This document shows, piece by piece, positions 17,220 to 27,593 of a stretch of 64,000 nucleotides of DNA. The position numbers and the translations under genes are program-made. The notes below the pieces were generated by a model. The model saw only the letters and a list, made by a program, of their open reading frames with translations, searched no databases and was not told where the DNA came from. Source of the stretch: Virgibacillus dokdonensis (GTDB taxonomy: Bacteria; Bacillota; Bacilli; Bacillales; Amphibacillaceae); contig NZ_LT745763.1 of NCBI RefSeq assembly GCF_900166595.1, positions 2,348,660 to 2,412,659 of the forward strand, written 5' to 3'. Positions within the stretch are counted from its first letter, which is position 1. Each line of letters starts with the position of its first letter.

Positions 17220-18202
17220 CTTATACCCACCTCAATATAAATTCCTAACGCGGCAAAAACAAGCCCTACTAGCCAAAAGGTTGTAACTACTCGCCATTCT
17301 GACCATCCCAAAAGCTCATAATGATGATGTAATGGGCTCATTTTAAATACTCTTTTTCCAGTTGTTTTAAATGATATAACTTGTATGATAACAGATAATG
17401 TTTCAATAACGAACACGCCGCCAATAACAACTAAAATAATTTCAAGTTTTGTTAAAATAGCAATGATCGCAATTGCTCCACCTAAGGCTAAAGAGCCGGT
17501 ATCGCCCATAAAGACCTTCGCAGGGTGCGCATTAAATACTAAAAAGCCAAGTAAAGCACCAACGATGGCCAGCGCAAATATTGCTACCTCACTTTGTGGA
17601 TATCCATACAATGCTAACACGGCAAATGCACCAAAAGCAATGGCAGCAGTACCAGCTAGCAAACCGTCTAATCCATCTGTTAAATTTACTGCATTAGATG
17701 CTCCAACAAGCATAACTATAATTAAAAGAGCATATGCCCAGCCAAGCTCTAATTGGAAGGTCGTTCCGGGTACAGATATATAAGTAGGAAAACCTTGTGC
17801 TTTTAAGACAAAATAAACAACCAGCGCAGTAATAAGTTGCCCAAGTAATTTTTGCTTGGAAGTTAATCCGAGATTTCTTTTTTTCATTATTTTTATAAAA
17901 TCATCCAAAAATCCAAGTAACCCGTATCCTACTAATACGAACAACAAAATCCACATTTCATAGTTAACCCCAACTGGATTTACTTTCCAACTCATAATGA
18001 GAGAGGTGATAACAATACTGAATACAATCATAATCCCTCCCATTGTCGGCGTCCCGGTTTTTTTTAGATGGGATTTAGGTCCTTCTTCTCTAATACTTTG
18101 CCCAAACTTCAATCTACGCAAAAATGGAATAAAAATAGGAGATAAAAGGACGGTAATTAAAAACGCTATTAAAATAGTTACCATTAACATAGTGATATTC
18201 AT
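17216..18202 (-). CDS. mraY: Phospho-N-acetylmuramoyl-pentapeptide transferase
   Basis: The product is 328 residues with about ten membrane helices. MraY transfers phospho-MurNAc-pentapeptide to undecaprenyl phosphate to make lipid I. Signature elements are visible: [13 protein letters not shown], the aspartate pair [21 protein letters not shown] and [11 protein letters not shown]. It sits about 40 bp after murF and overlaps murD by four bases. Confidence 0.97.
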   Translation of the reverse strand: MNITMLMVTILIAFLITVLLSPIFIPFLRRLKFGQSIREEGPKSHLKKTGTPTMGGIMIVFSIVITSLIMSWKVNPVGVNYEMWILLFVLVGYGLLGFLDDFIKIMKKRNLGLTSKQKLLGQLITALVVYFVLKAQGFPTYISVPGTTFQLELGWAYALLIIVMLVGASNAVNLTDGLDGLLAGTAAIAFGAFAVLALYGYPQSEVAIFALAIVGALLGFLVFNAHPAKVFMGDTGSLALGGAIAIIAILTKLEIILVVIGGVFVIETLSVIIQVISFKTTGKRVFKMSPLHHHYELLGWSEWRVVTTFWLVGLVFAALGIYIEVGIS

Positions 18203-18244
18203 TACTTTTCCTCCTTCGTTAGAAACCGTCCATCAATTCATTGA

Positions 18245-19600
18245 CTATCGTTTTAATTCAGCTAAAATCGATTCAAATTTTAGGCCTCTCGATGCTTTAA
18301 ATAATATAATTGCCTCTTCATGTAAATGGGGTTTTATATCATGAAGCAATTCAGCCTTATTCGTATAATGTGCAGCAGAAATATTGCTTCCTTGTTCTAT
18401 TACTGCCTCTGTAATATATTTAGAAGCTTCACCATATGTGTAGACATTTGTAATTGGATTTTCGATGACAGCAGCTACAGATCGATGAATCGCCTCTGTA
18501 TGTGCTCCTAATTCTAAAATATCCCCTAAAACAAGAATTTTTTCAGAATAATCTTCAAGCTGTTTTATTACTTCAATGGCAGCCTTCATAGAAGTTGCCG
18601 AAGCATTATAAGCATCATTAATTAACGTCACACCATTTTTTCCGTTTATCTTTTCAAAGCGCATTCCTGTCTTTTTAATATGATAAAAAGCCAATTGAAT
18701 CTGTTCTACATCGATGTTCATACAAATTGCAACAGAAATTGCTAACGTAGCATTTTTAGCATGGTGTTTTCCTAAAAACGGAATCGTGTATGACGTAGCT
18801 TTGTTTATTATAAACGATGTTGCGTTGTCTTGTATATAAACCTTTGTTATTTGATATATGTTATGTTCTGCAAAACCACAAGTAATCAGCTTTTTTTGAC
18901 CATGACAATGCTGCAATAAAGGTTCATCACCATCTATAATAAGCGCTCCTTTATCGCTTAATCCAAGTAAAATTTCTAATTTAGCCTTCGCTATATTTTC
19001 TCTAGAGCCTAGAAACTCAATATGAGATTCACCAATATTAGTAATTATTGCATAATCTGGTTTAGCTATATTGGTTAATACTTTTATTTCACCAGCATGG
19101 TTCATTCCCATTTCAACAACTAAAACTTCGGTATCTGGCTTCATTGATAAGATGGTCAGTGGGACACCGATGTGATTATTAAGGTTCCCTTGCGTATAAT
19201 GAGTCCGATAGGTCGTTTGCATAATAGCTGCAACCATATCCTTCGTAGATGTTTTACCATTTGACCCCGTAATACCAATCACAACTGGATTGATTTTCTC
19301 GCGATAGGCAGTAGCCAGTTTTTGTAAAGCAGCCAACGTATCTTCTACATAGAAGACCATTAATGAAGAAGATACAGCTTCAGGAAGCTCTTTTTGCTCA
19401 CTCCATAAAACGGCAATAGCTCCGTTATCTACTGCTTGCAATACATAATCATGGCCATCAAAATTTTCACCAATAATCGGTACGAATAAACCATTGGTCA
19501 TTTCTGTACGACTGTCGGTATAAACGCCATGAATCGTTTGTTGATTCGCACTTCCTTTATAATCCAAAAACACATGAGTAAGCCAATTCACCGTAAACAT
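18245..19600 (-). CDS. murF: UDP-N-acetylmuramoyl-tripeptide--D-alanyl-D-alanine ligase
   Basis: The product is 451 residues. MurF adds D-Ala-D-Ala to complete the UDP-MurNAc-pentapeptide. The N-terminal domain has VYTDSRTEMTNGLFVPIIGE, the P-loop is [14 protein letters not shown] (about residue 110) and the ligase core includes NDAYNASATSMKAAI. Its ATG shares the final A of the murE stop (TAATG), indicating coupled translation. Confidence 0.97.
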   Translation of the reverse strand: MFTVNWLTHVFLDYKGSANQQTIHGVYTDSRTEMTNGLFVPIIGENFDGHDYVLQAVDNGAIAVLWSEQKELPEAVSSSLMVFYVEDTLAALQKLATAYREKINPVVIGITGSNGKTSTKDMVAAIMQTTYRTHYTQGNLNNHIGVPLTILSMKPDTEVLVVEMGMNHAGEIKVLTNIAKPDYAIITNIGESHIEFLGSRENIAKAKLEILLGLSDKGALIIDGDEPLLQHCHGQKKLITCGFAEHNIYQITKVYIQDNATSFIINKATSYTIPFLGKHHAKNATLAISVAICMNIDVEQIQLAFYHIKKTGMRFEKINGKNGVTLINDAYNASATSMKAAIEVIKQLEDYSEKILVLGDILELGAHTEAIHRSVAAVIENPITNVYTYGEASKYITEAVIEQGSNISAAHYTNKAELLHDIKPHLHEEAIILFKASRGLKFESILAELKR

Positions 19601-21096
19601 TAGGCACGCTCCTTAGCTAGAATGGCTTGACGAGCAACTTCACGGTCGTCAAAATCATATTTTGTATGGCCTATTTGCTGATACGTTTCATGCCCTTTTC
19701 CCGCAATGATAATCACGTCATCTTCTGTTGCTTGGTTTATCGCTTCCTGAATAGCAACTTTTCGATCAGCAATGACGTCAAATGCTGTATCTTGATCTAA
19801 TCCACTCGTCATATCTTCAAGAATAGCTAATGGATCTTCTGTTCTCGGGTTATCAGAAGTGAAGATCGGCTTATCAGCATACTTTACTGCTATTTCAGCC
19901 ATTAAAGGGCGCTTGGTTCGATCCCTGTCACCACCACAACCAACGACGACAAAAACACGATTTTCAGCAAACTCCTTCACCGTCTGTAATACGTTCTCTA
20001 ACGAATCAGGTGTATGTGCATAATCTACAATGACAGCAAAAGACTGTCCTTCATTTACGGGCTCAAAGCGTCCATTAATGCCTTCAATTTGCTTAAACGC
20101 TTGTTGGATCGTATCCAAAGGAATGTTAGAAGCTATCGCCGTAGCAGAAGCTGCTAACATGTTATAAACGTTAAACATTCCCATTAATTTGCTTTCAATT
20201 CGAATATTACCTACTGGAGTGATCAAATGAAAGTGGGTTCCAGCAGCACCTAGTTCAATATCTTTCGCCATCACTTGGGAAGCTTGATGTATGCCATACG
20301 TTAGCACCTGTTGTGCTGTGCTTTGTTTTAGCACATCGCTCGCCGCTTCATCCTGATTAATAATGGCGTATTTACGCCTAGTATGATTATAATTGTTACC
20401 CATTTGTGCAAACAAAAGACTCTTTGCTCGCAAATAATCGTCCATATCTTTATGAAAATCTAAATGATCCTGAGAAAGATTTGTAAACACAGCAATATCA
20501 TAATTACAGCCATGTACTCTTCCTTGAACAAGTGCATGGGAAGATACTTCCATAATCGCTTTGTCTACATTCTGTTGAACCATTTTATTAAATGTCTGTT
20601 GCAAAAAAAGCGCATCAGGAGTGGTGTTAACTACCGGATACGTCTCATCGCCGATTTTCATATGTATCGTACCAATAACACCTGTTTTTTGTTTCGCTAA
20701 CTGAAATATCGTTTCTAGTAAGTAGGTTACTGTTGTTTTACCATTCGTTCCCGTAATACCAATTAGGGCAAGCTTGTCAGTGGGATTATCGTAAAATTCC
20801 ACAGCAAGCATGGATAGAGCTCGATGTGTATCTGGAACTACTATAGTTGGTAGCTTCGTGTTCACAGATTTTTCTGCTATAATAGCTACTGCCCCATTAG
20901 CTTCGGCCTGAGGGACAAAATCATGACCATCCACCGTATATCCAGATATACATATAAATACATCTCCAGGCTCTACCTTTCGAGAATCCATAACAATACG
21001 GTTAACGGTTAGTTTTGCCATATGGTCTGTTGTGTGATAAAAAGGTATACTCGTTAATAATTCCTCTAAGTTCATTCGTAACATCCCATTCTTCAT
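19600..21096 (-). CDS. murE: UDP-N-acetylmuramoyl-tripeptide synthetase, meso-diaminopimelate adding
   Basis: The product is 498 residues from the first ATG; a second ATG at 21075 gives 491, closer to the family norm, and both ribosome sites are weak. The ATP-binding motif is GITGTNGKTTVTYL. The substrate-specificity motif is DNPRTEDP, the DNPR form found in enzymes that add meso-diaminopimelate rather than lysine, so the cell wall is predicted to be of the DAP type. It overlaps murF by one base. Confidence 0.96.
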   Translation of the reverse strand: MKNGMLRMNLEELLTSIPFYHTTDHMAKLTVNRIVMDSRKVEPGDVFICISGYTVDGHDFVPQAEANGAVAIIAEKSVNTKLPTIVVPDTHRALSMLAVEFYDNPTDKLALIGITGTNGKTTVTYLLETIFQLAKQKTGVIGTIHMKIGDETYPVVNTTPDALFLQQTFNKMVQQNVDKAIMEVSSHALVQGRVHGCNYDIAVFTNLSQDHLDFHKDMDDYLRAKSLLFAQMGNNYNHTRRKYAIINQDEAASDVLKQSTAQQVLTYGIHQASQVMAKDIELGAAGTHFHLITPVGNIRIESKLMGMFNVYNMLAASATAIASNIPLDTIQQAFKQIEGINGRFEPVNEGQSFAVIVDYAHTPDSLENVLQTVKEFAENRVFVVVGCGGDRDRTKRPLMAEIAVKYADKPIFTSDNPRTEDPLAILEDMTSGLDQDTAFDVIADRKVAIQEAINQATEDDVIIIAGKGHETYQQIGHTKYDFDDREVARQAILAKERA

Positions 21097-21137
21097 TGAA
21101 TTATCTCATTATAACATTCTTCTTGTAAATGACTTTT

Positions 21138-21159
21138 AAGAGGGTGAAAACACCCTCTT
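21138..21159. other. Perfect 9-bp hairpin between spoVD and murE
   Basis: AAGAGGGTG (21138-21146) and CACCCTCTT (21151-21159) flank an AAAA loop. The T-rich tract lies on the plus-strand side, although both neighbouring genes run on the minus strand, so it is a poor terminator for them. It may reduce read-through or process the operon mRNA. Confidence 0.45.
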
Positions 21160-21197
21160 TCTTTTTCGCCTATCTATTATAGCAAATTTAAATGTGT

Positions 21198-23129
21198 TTA
21201 ACGATTATTTTCTGCTAAATACACTCTGATTTTTGATCCTTGCTCCACTTTCGTCCCTGGTTTAGGCGCTTGATCTACAATGTAGTCGCCATCACCACTT
21301 GTTTCAATGGATAAATTGGTCATATATTCCTGCAAATCTTTCTTCTTCATTCCCTTCACATCGGGCACCTCAATTTTAGGCTGTTCTGGCCATTGATAAT
21401 CCTTTTCAATACCTTCTGTTCGCGGTTTTACATCCATTGCCCTTAGGCTATCTCCAATAATTGTTCCTACCACAGGGGCAGCCACAACCCCACCAAATTG
21501 CACTGCATTTTTTGGATTATCTACAGCAACATATACAACAATTTCAGGATCATCAGCTGGGGCAAAACCAATAAAAGAAACGACATAGTTATTTTCCATA
21601 TATCTTCCATCCGGACCAACTTTTTGCGCTGTTCCAGTTTTTCCACCTACTCTATACCCATCGACATATGCAGGGCGCCCAGTTCCTTGAGCTACTACAC
21701 TTTCCAAAGCATGGCGTATTTCATTGGAAGTATTTTCAGAAATAACTCTCTTTTTCATGGTCGGTTTAACTTGCTTTTGGACAGACTGAGTCGTTGAATT
21801 AATCCATTCCTCTGCAATATACGGCTCATATAAGAATCCTCCATTCACCGCTGCAGATACAGCCATTACTTGCTGAATTGGTGTTACCGAAACACCTTGA
21901 CCGAAAGCTGTAGTAGCTAATTCAACTGGCCCAACATTTTCAGGTTTAAATAAAATCCCAGTACCCTCTCCTTGCAAATCAATTCCTGTTTTCTTTCCAA
22001 AACCAAACAGATCAATATACGAAAATAGTTTATCTTTTCCTAGCTTTTGACCAAGACTCACAAATCCTGGGTTACACGAGTTTTGCACTACTTCTAAATA
22101 GCTTTGGTGTCCATGTCCCCCACTTTTCCAACAATGTAATTCCGAACCTCCCACAGAGATATCGCCATCATCATGGTAATGGTCTTTATTTAAATCAACC
22201 ACTTCTTCCTCTAATGCAGCAGCAAGTGTAATAATCTTAAATGTAGACCCAGGCTCATACGTACTCCAAATTGGTAAATTACGGTCAAAAATATCAGAGT
22301 CCACTTCCTGATAGTTTTCCGGATGAAAGTTTGGCCTAGATGTCATCCCAAGTACACCACCAGTCTTCGGATTAACAGCAATTGCCACTGCACCATCTGG
22401 GTTATATTTTGAGGCAACTAAATCCAATTCTCTTTCCATAATCGTTTGCACGCGTGTATCAATCGTTGTTTTTAAGTCAAGCCCATCTTCTGGTTCGGAG
22501 TATATATCTGCTAAGCGTTCCAGTCTTCTACCTTTAGCATCAGAATAAAATGATAAACTACCTTTATTTCCGCTAAGTTGTTCATCATAAAATAATTCCA
22601 AGCCCATTAGACCTTGATTATCTATCCCTGCAAAACCGAGGACATGAGATAAATCATCTCCAAACGGATAATGACGTTTTGAGTCTTTTGATAAATATAC
22701 GCCATTCATATCTAATGTTCTAATTGCTAGCTCTTGTTTTTCGTTAATTTTTCTACCTTCCGGGTGAATATTTACACTTGAAGCATTCTTCGTAACATAC
22801 TCAAACGCTTCATCCTCTGACATTTGTAAAATGGAGGCTAGTTTTTGAGCTGTTTTTTCAGCGTCATCTATCTGTCTAGGAACAACGACCACAGATGGAG
22901 CTGTTACATTTTCGGCTAGTACCTCTCCATTACGATCAAGAATTTTTCCTCTCTCTGGTTCAAATTCAATATCTCGCGTCCATAATTCTGTAGCTTGTCC
23001 CATCAACTCATCGCCAATTACAAATTGGACATAACCTAAACGAATATCGATAATAACAAACACCAATATTCCAATAAGAAAAACAGTGACAATCCTCTTT
23101 TTTGTAGTCACAGCAGATACACGTTTCAT
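21198..23129 (-). CDS. spoVD: Sporulation-specific penicillin-binding protein SpoVD
   Basis: The product is 643 residues from the ATG at 23129, selected for its AAAAGGAGATG ribosome site. It has one N-terminal membrane anchor (about 10-30), a dimerisation domain, then the transpeptidase with STFK (EPGSTFKIITLA), SCN (VQNSCNPGFV) and KTG (GGKTGTAQK). One C-terminal PASTA domain follows (EVPDVKGMKKKDLQEY). SpoVD cross-links cortex peptidoglycan as partner of SpoVE. The PASTA domain and the pairing with spoVE separate it from PBP2B next door. Confidence 0.96.
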   Translation of the reverse strand: MKRVSAVTTKKRIVTVFLIGILVFVIIDIRLGYVQFVIGDELMGQATELWTRDIEFEPERGKILDRNGEVLAENVTAPSVVVVPRQIDDAEKTAQKLASILQMSEDEAFEYVTKNASSVNIHPEGRKINEKQELAIRTLDMNGVYLSKDSKRHYPFGDDLSHVLGFAGIDNQGLMGLELFYDEQLSGNKGSLSFYSDAKGRRLERLADIYSEPEDGLDLKTTIDTRVQTIMERELDLVASKYNPDGAVAIAVNPKTGGVLGMTSRPNFHPENYQEVDSDIFDRNLPIWSTYEPGSTFKIITLAAALEEEVVDLNKDHYHDDGDISVGGSELHCWKSGGHGHQSYLEVVQNSCNPGFVSLGQKLGKDKLFSYIDLFGFGKKTGIDLQGEGTGILFKPENVGPVELATTAFGQGVSVTPIQQVMAVSAAVNGGFLYEPYIAEEWINSTTQSVQKQVKPTMKKRVISENTSNEIRHALESVVAQGTGRPAYVDGYRVGGKTGTAQKVGPDGRYMENNYVVSFIGFAPADDPEIVVYVAVDNPKNAVQFGGVVAAPVVGTIIGDSLRAMDVKPRTEGIEKDYQWPEQPKIEVPDVKGMKKKDLQEYMTNLSIETSGDGDYIVDQAPKPGTKVEQGSKIRVYLAENNR

Positions 23130-23248
23130 ACTACATCTCCTTTTTAAAGACATGCTTGTATCCACTATATGAATAATAAAAAAGGATTAGAACACTGTTC
23201 TTTGTTATTTGTCGGTCTCCACAACGTATAGGAAGAAGGCCCCTTCAA

Positions 23249-25453
23249 CTAATCTTTATTCTTTTTATTGTTTGGTAGTTCCAGCTCTATGCCAAGGTAA
23301 TCTTTTGATTTAACAGCTGTTCCCTCTTTAATACTTTGGGTTTTAACATAACCATCACCAAACGTTTCTGTCTTTAATTCTAACAAACTAGACAGTTTTA
23401 GAGCATCGCGAAGTGACCAGCCGATTATGTTTGGCATTTTAGGTTTTTCCGTAATCATAATAATATGATCATTCGGCAACAATCGATCTCCTTTTTGTAC
23501 ATTACTTGAAACGACTTTACCTTTACCAACTGACGTTACACGTAAACCCTTTTTCGTCAATTCTTGTTTTAGAGTTTCTGAACTCTTCCCTATGAGTTCT
23601 GGGATTTTTATATGTTTTATTTGATCTGATTCTTGTTTATCTGGATCAATGTTTAAATAATGCAAGCCATTCTCCATCACATTTTTAAAAATAAATGCTA
23701 CCGGGTCAGAACCCCTTTCCAAAGATCCATCTTCTTTTTCACCTAACTTTGGTTGTTTAACAGATACATACATCATTAATTGAGGGTCATCAATGGGTGC
23801 CATTCCTAAAAAGGAAAAAATATAATTTTCTCTACCTGTTAAATAACCACCTTTAGGATTAGGAATTTGCGCTGTCCCTGTTTTTCCACCAACTTTATAG
23901 CTCTTTAATCGGTAATCTTTACCAGTTGCGTGTTCTCCATTAACTGCCTGATCCAGAAGCTTAAGCACTTGTTGAGACGTTTCTTTAGAAATGGGTTCAC
24001 CAACCACATCCGGTTTTTTTTCTTTTGTTGGCTTCTCTGTATTAGAACTTGTAATCTTATTAATAATATAAGGCTTTACCATTTTTCCATCGTTGGCAAT
24101 AGCAGTGGCCGCCTTCATTTGCTGCATTGGAGTCATGGTTGTACCTTGACCAAATGCTGTAGTTAACTTTTCTGCTGGCCAATTATATAATATTTTGCCA
24201 ATCACTTCATTTGGTAGATCAATATTTGTCTTTTGATCGAAATGAAAGGCTTTTAAATACTCAAGATATTTATCAGATCCGATTTTTTCCCACACAAGTT
24301 TAGACGCGGCGACATTAGAAGAACGCTCAAACCCTTCATTGTATGAAATAGGTCCCCAACCATTTCCACCATTATGATCATTAATAGGTGTTATTTGCTC
24401 ATTGGGTTGATAGCGACCTGACTTATATGCTTCCGTTCCATTATAAACGCCTTCTTCTATCGCAGCCGCCCAAGTAAACATTTTCATTGTAGATCCAGGC
24501 TCAAATGGTGTCGATACAACATCATTATACCAATTTTCTACATTTTTAGGGTTATTTGGGTTATAACTTGGACGATTTCCCATTGCTATAACCTCTCCAG
24601 TCTTAGGATTCATCACTACTGCTGAAATACGTTCAGGTTCGTATTTCTTCTCAACTTGAGTTAAGGTATCTTCTAGTAAGGTCTGTATTTTTTGGTCGAT
24701 CGTTAAATAGATATTTCCGCCATCCTCATTTTTCTTTACTATTTCTTTTGGATCAAGTAGTTTCTTATTATATTTATCACGTTGAAAAGCAATGTAACCA
24801 TCTTCCCCACTTAAATGTTTATCCATTTCTTTCTCAATTCCCGTAACACCTTGCATTTTTTGCTTTGTAGTACTTTCTTGCTTATCCTTTACGTCCATCT
24901 CTTTCGCAAAACCAATTATTTGGGACGCAAAGGTGCCGTTCGGGTATGAGCGAACAGACTCTTCCCTGAAAAGAATCCCTGGCAAATGAAGTTCCTCAAT
25001 TTCCTCTTTCTTTTGTAAAGACAAATCTCTACCTTTCTTACCAAATTCAACTTGGAAGCGATCGTTATCTATCCCTTCCTGCAAGCGAGCTAGTATGTCT
25101 TTTTCCTCCATATCTAATAGAGGAGCTAATTTTTTTGCTGTTTTCTCTGTTTCCTTAACATGTCTTGGTTCTTCTGCCCCATCAGAATATGTTTCATCGA
25201 CTATTGCGTACATTCTATAGCTTGTTTGATCGTAGGCAAGTGTCATTCCGTTGTTATCAAATATCTTCCCGCGCTCTGCTGGGAGTTCATACGATGTTGT
25301 TCGTTGCTTATCAGCCCATGCTTCTAAAGAAACCCCATCAATTTCCGCAGTAGCTTGTATATAAAGAAATCTTCCTGATAATGTTAAAAATATACCCACA
25401 AAAAGAATGATAAAAATACCTGCCATAAAATGCGTTGTTTTGTTTTTCCTCAT
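23249..25453 (-). CDS. pbpB: Penicillin-binding protein 2B (septal transpeptidase)
   Basis: The product is 734 residues, a class B PBP. A membrane anchor lies at about residues 8-30 (MAGIFIILFVGIFLTLSG). The transpeptidase motifs are STMK (PFEPGSTMKMF), SSN (FERSSNVAAS) and KTG (VGGKTGTAQIP). Two C-terminal PASTA domains start around IKIPELIGKSSETLKQ and PNIIGWSLRDALKLSS. PBP2B is the vegetative septal transpeptidase partner of FtsW. It lies between ftsL and spoVD, the canonical order. Confidence 0.96.
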   Translation of the reverse strand: MRKNKTTHFMAGIFIILFVGIFLTLSGRFLYIQATAEIDGVSLEAWADKQRTTSYELPAERGKIFDNNGMTLAYDQTSYRMYAIVDETYSDGAEEPRHVKETEKTAKKLAPLLDMEEKDILARLQEGIDNDRFQVEFGKKGRDLSLQKKEEIEELHLPGILFREESVRSYPNGTFASQIIGFAKEMDVKDKQESTTKQKMQGVTGIEKEMDKHLSGEDGYIAFQRDKYNKKLLDPKEIVKKNEDGGNIYLTIDQKIQTLLEDTLTQVEKKYEPERISAVVMNPKTGEVIAMGNRPSYNPNNPKNVENWYNDVVSTPFEPGSTMKMFTWAAAIEEGVYNGTEAYKSGRYQPNEQITPINDHNGGNGWGPISYNEGFERSSNVAASKLVWEKIGSDKYLEYLKAFHFDQKTNIDLPNEVIGKILYNWPAEKLTTAFGQGTTMTPMQQMKAATAIANDGKMVKPYIINKITSSNTEKPTKEKKPDVVGEPISKETSQQVLKLLDQAVNGEHATGKDYRLKSYKVGGKTGTAQIPNPKGGYLTGRENYIFSFLGMAPIDDPQLMMYVSVKQPKLGEKEDGSLERGSDPVAFIFKNVMENGLHYLNIDPDKQESDQIKHIKIPELIGKSSETLKQELTKKGLRVTSVGKGKVVSSNVQKGDRLLPNDHIIMITEKPKMPNIIGWSLRDALKLSSLLELKTETFGDGYVKTQSIKEGTAVKSKDYLGIELELPNNKKNKD

Positions 25454-25477
25454 AACCTATCTATTCTCCTTGAATAA

Positions 25478-25846
25478 TTATTCATCGATAGATTTTGCTT
25501 GCTTCACTTTTGCATCTTGAACTTGAAAACCGTTTTTCTTAGCAATGTCAATGATGCGCTCTGGTCGGCTTAACGAATTAATTTCATCTTTTAATAAATC
25601 ATTCTCAGATTGTTGTACTTTTACTTTATTCTCTAGCTCTTGCATCTCGCGATTAATCGAGTCTGTGGATGAAGTAAATGAAACCATGTAGATACTGGCC
25701 GCTATAATAATTAGCCCAATAAGACTGTAAATGATTTTTTCACCTTTTGTTATCCAACCTTGCTTGGTAACTTTTACTGGAACCGATTGTTCCTGGGTCT
25801 TTTGCGGTTTTAGTTGCTCCCAGCTTCTTGCATGATTTGCACTCAT
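25478..25846 (-). CDS. ftsL: Cell division protein FtsL
   Basis: The product is 122 residues from the ATG at 25846, which overlaps the rsmH stop (TAATG) and follows GGTGGAG at good spacing. It has a cytoplasmic N-terminus, one membrane segment (about residues 37-57, IYSLIGLIIIAASIYMVSF) and a leucine-zipper-like coiled coil (REMQELENKVKVQQSENDLL). FtsL is an unstable bitopic protein that partners DivIC and DivIB. Sequence identity within the family is low, but position and architecture are decisive. Confidence 0.93.
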   Translation of the reverse strand: MSANHARSWEQLKPQKTQEQSVPVKVTKQGWITKGEKIIYSLIGLIIIAASIYMVSFTSSTDSINREMQELENKVKVQQSENDLLKDEINSLSRPERIIDIAKKNGFQVQDAKVKQAKSIDE

Positions 25847-26823
25847 TATTTTCTCCACCCTTCTTTATAAGTAAAATCGTCTTTCCATTCGGCTACTTTT
25901 TCAGCAACTCGAAGCTTAGCAGATCGTGATCTTCTATTTACATCCAGTTCATTCTCTGTTGCAACAATTGGTTTTCTTGTAACTAAACGAAAAGGAGCTT
26001 CATTTTCTTTTGGTAAAACTGGTAAATTACGTGGAGTTTCTTTGTCTGTACTCCATTTTTTAAAAGCTTGCTTACAAAGTCTATCCTCTAAAGAATGGAA
26101 AGTAATAACTGCTATTCGTCCGTTTATTCCTGTTACTTTTGCCGCTTGATGAAGGGCATCATTAAATACACCTAGTTCATCATTGACGGCAATTCTTAAT
26201 GCTTGAAACACCCGTTTAGCTGGATGGCCGCCTTTACGTCGTGCGGGGGCAGGAATTGCTTCCTTAATTATTTCTACTAATTGATATGTCGTCTCAATCG
26301 GCGCTTTTTTTCTATGTTCTTCTATTTTTCTGGCGATTTGCTTAGAAAACTTTTCCTCTCCGTATTGAAAGAAAATCTTCACTAAAGCTTGATAATCCCA
26401 ATAATTAACTACAAAATAAGCGTCAAGTTTTTGCTGTTGATTCATTCGCATGTCTAACTTAGCGTTATGTTGATAACTAAAACCGCGATCTCCTTTATCG
26501 AGCTGTGGTGAAGATACACCCAAATCAAATAAGACTCCATCTACTTTGTGAATATTTTCTTTTGATAATACAACCTCTAGTTCACTAAAATTAGCATGAA
26601 TAAATCTTATACGTTCCTTATAAGACTGCAAACGACTTTTTGCTGCCTGTAATGCATGGATATCTTGATCAAAACCAAGTAACAAACCATCTTGATTTAA
26701 CATGGAAGCTATCACTTCTGCATGTCCACCGCCACCTAGTGTACAATCTACATACACCCCATCTGGTTTAATGGCAAGGCCTTCTATGGTCTCATTTTTT
26801 AAAACACTTTTATGATCAAACAT
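25846..26823 (-). CDS. rsmH: 16S rRNA (cytosine-1402-N4)-methyltransferase
   Basis: The product is 325 residues starting [16 protein letters not shown]; the ATG at 26823 has an AGGGTG ribosome site and matches the family start, although the frame is open slightly further upstream. The SAM site is [13 protein letters not shown], with [15 protein letters not shown] and [14 protein letters not shown] downstream. RsmH (MraW) methylates C1402 in the ribosomal P site. It is second in the mra cluster and coupled to ftsL. Confidence 0.96.
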   Translation of the reverse strand: MFDHKSVLKNETIEGLAIKPDGVYVDCTLGGGGHAEVIASMLNQDGLLLGFDQDIHALQAAKSRLQSYKERIRFIHANFSELEVVLSKENIHKVDGVLFDLGVSSPQLDKGDRGFSYQHNAKLDMRMNQQQKLDAYFVVNYWDYQALVKIFFQYGEEKFSKQIARKIEEHRKKAPIETTYQLVEIIKEAIPAPARRKGGHPAKRVFQALRIAVNDELGVFNDALHQAAKVTGINGRIAVITFHSLEDRLCKQAFKKWSTDKETPRNLPVLPKENEAPFRLVTRKPIVATENELDVNRRSRSAKLRVAEKVAEWKDDFTYKEGWRK

Positions 26824-26898
26824 ATAAACACCCTGTTCCCTTTCAAGCAAGCTAGTGTGTTAGTCCATTTTATCGCTAAAAGAACTAGCACAATTGCT

Positions 26899-27330
26899 TT
26901 AGATATCAAAATCCATTAAATTCTCAGCGATTTCAGCGAAAGATTCTTCAGAGTCTGTAACGTAAGATTCCCACTGTTCACTGGACCATATTTCTATGCG
27001 ATTCGAAACACCAATAACAACACATTCTTTTTCAATGCCTGCATAGTTTCGTAATGATTGTGGAATATTTATTCTTCCCTGTTTATCAATTTCACATTCT
27101 ACTGCGCCAGAAAAGAAGAACCTTGTAAACGCTCTGGCATCTTTTTTCGTTAGTGGGAGTTTTTTTAATTTTTCTTCTAATATGCTCCATTCTTCCATGG
27201 GGTACACAAATAAACATTGATCCAGCCCTCGGGTCACAACAAAGCTATCTCCAAGCTGGTCTCGAAACTTGGAAGGAACAATTATTCTTCCTTTTGCATC
27301 AATGTTATGTTGGAATTCACCCATAAACAT
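26899..27330 (-). CDS. mraZ: Transcriptional regulator MraZ
   Basis: The product is 143 residues with two SpoVT/AbrB-like swapped-hairpin repeats: [20 protein letters not shown] at the N-terminus and [20 protein letters not shown] in the second half, each with the conserved D-x-K/Q-GR-I-x-P motif. MraZ is a DNA-binding regulator of the dcw cluster that recognises short direct repeats near its own promoter. It is the first gene of the cluster here. Confidence 0.96.
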   Translation of the reverse strand: MFMGEFQHNIDAKGRIIVPSKFRDQLGDSFVVTRGLDQCLFVYPMEEWSILEEKLKKLPLTKKDARAFTRFFFSGAVECEIDKQGRINIPQSLRNYAGIEKECVVIGVSNRIEIWSSEQWESYVTDSEESFAEIAENLMDFDI

Positions 27331-27453
27331 ATAGTCCGCCCACCTTCGTATACCCTATATTACCACATCCCCCCACTATTCACCACCAATTTTTTTATTA
27401 TTGCTTTAGTTAGCTTGAAAATGGACATTTATACCTATTTAAAAGAACAAAGA

Positions 27454-27484
27454 AAAGACTGCCATAATAATAATGACAGCCTTT
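27454..27484 (-). terminator. Terminator of bshC
   Basis: On the minus strand AAAGGCTGTCA pairs with TGGCAGTCTTT over 11 bp using two G-U pairs, followed by TCTTTGTTCTTTT. On the plus strand the same positions are mismatched, so this is a minus-strand terminator between bshC and mraZ. Confidence 0.7.
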
Positions 27485-27593
27485 TTACATACAATTTATT
27501 TCAAGTGGGAGAAAGTAGCGCTTCAAAGCTAAGAACAAGCCCCTCTCCACAACATAGAATGTAAACTTATCTTTGGCCCCTTGAACGAATAAC

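Noticed and set aside
23129-23165. Longer spoVD start adding 12 residues
   Set aside because: The AAAAGGAGATG ribosome site lies within that extension and points to the ATG at 23129.
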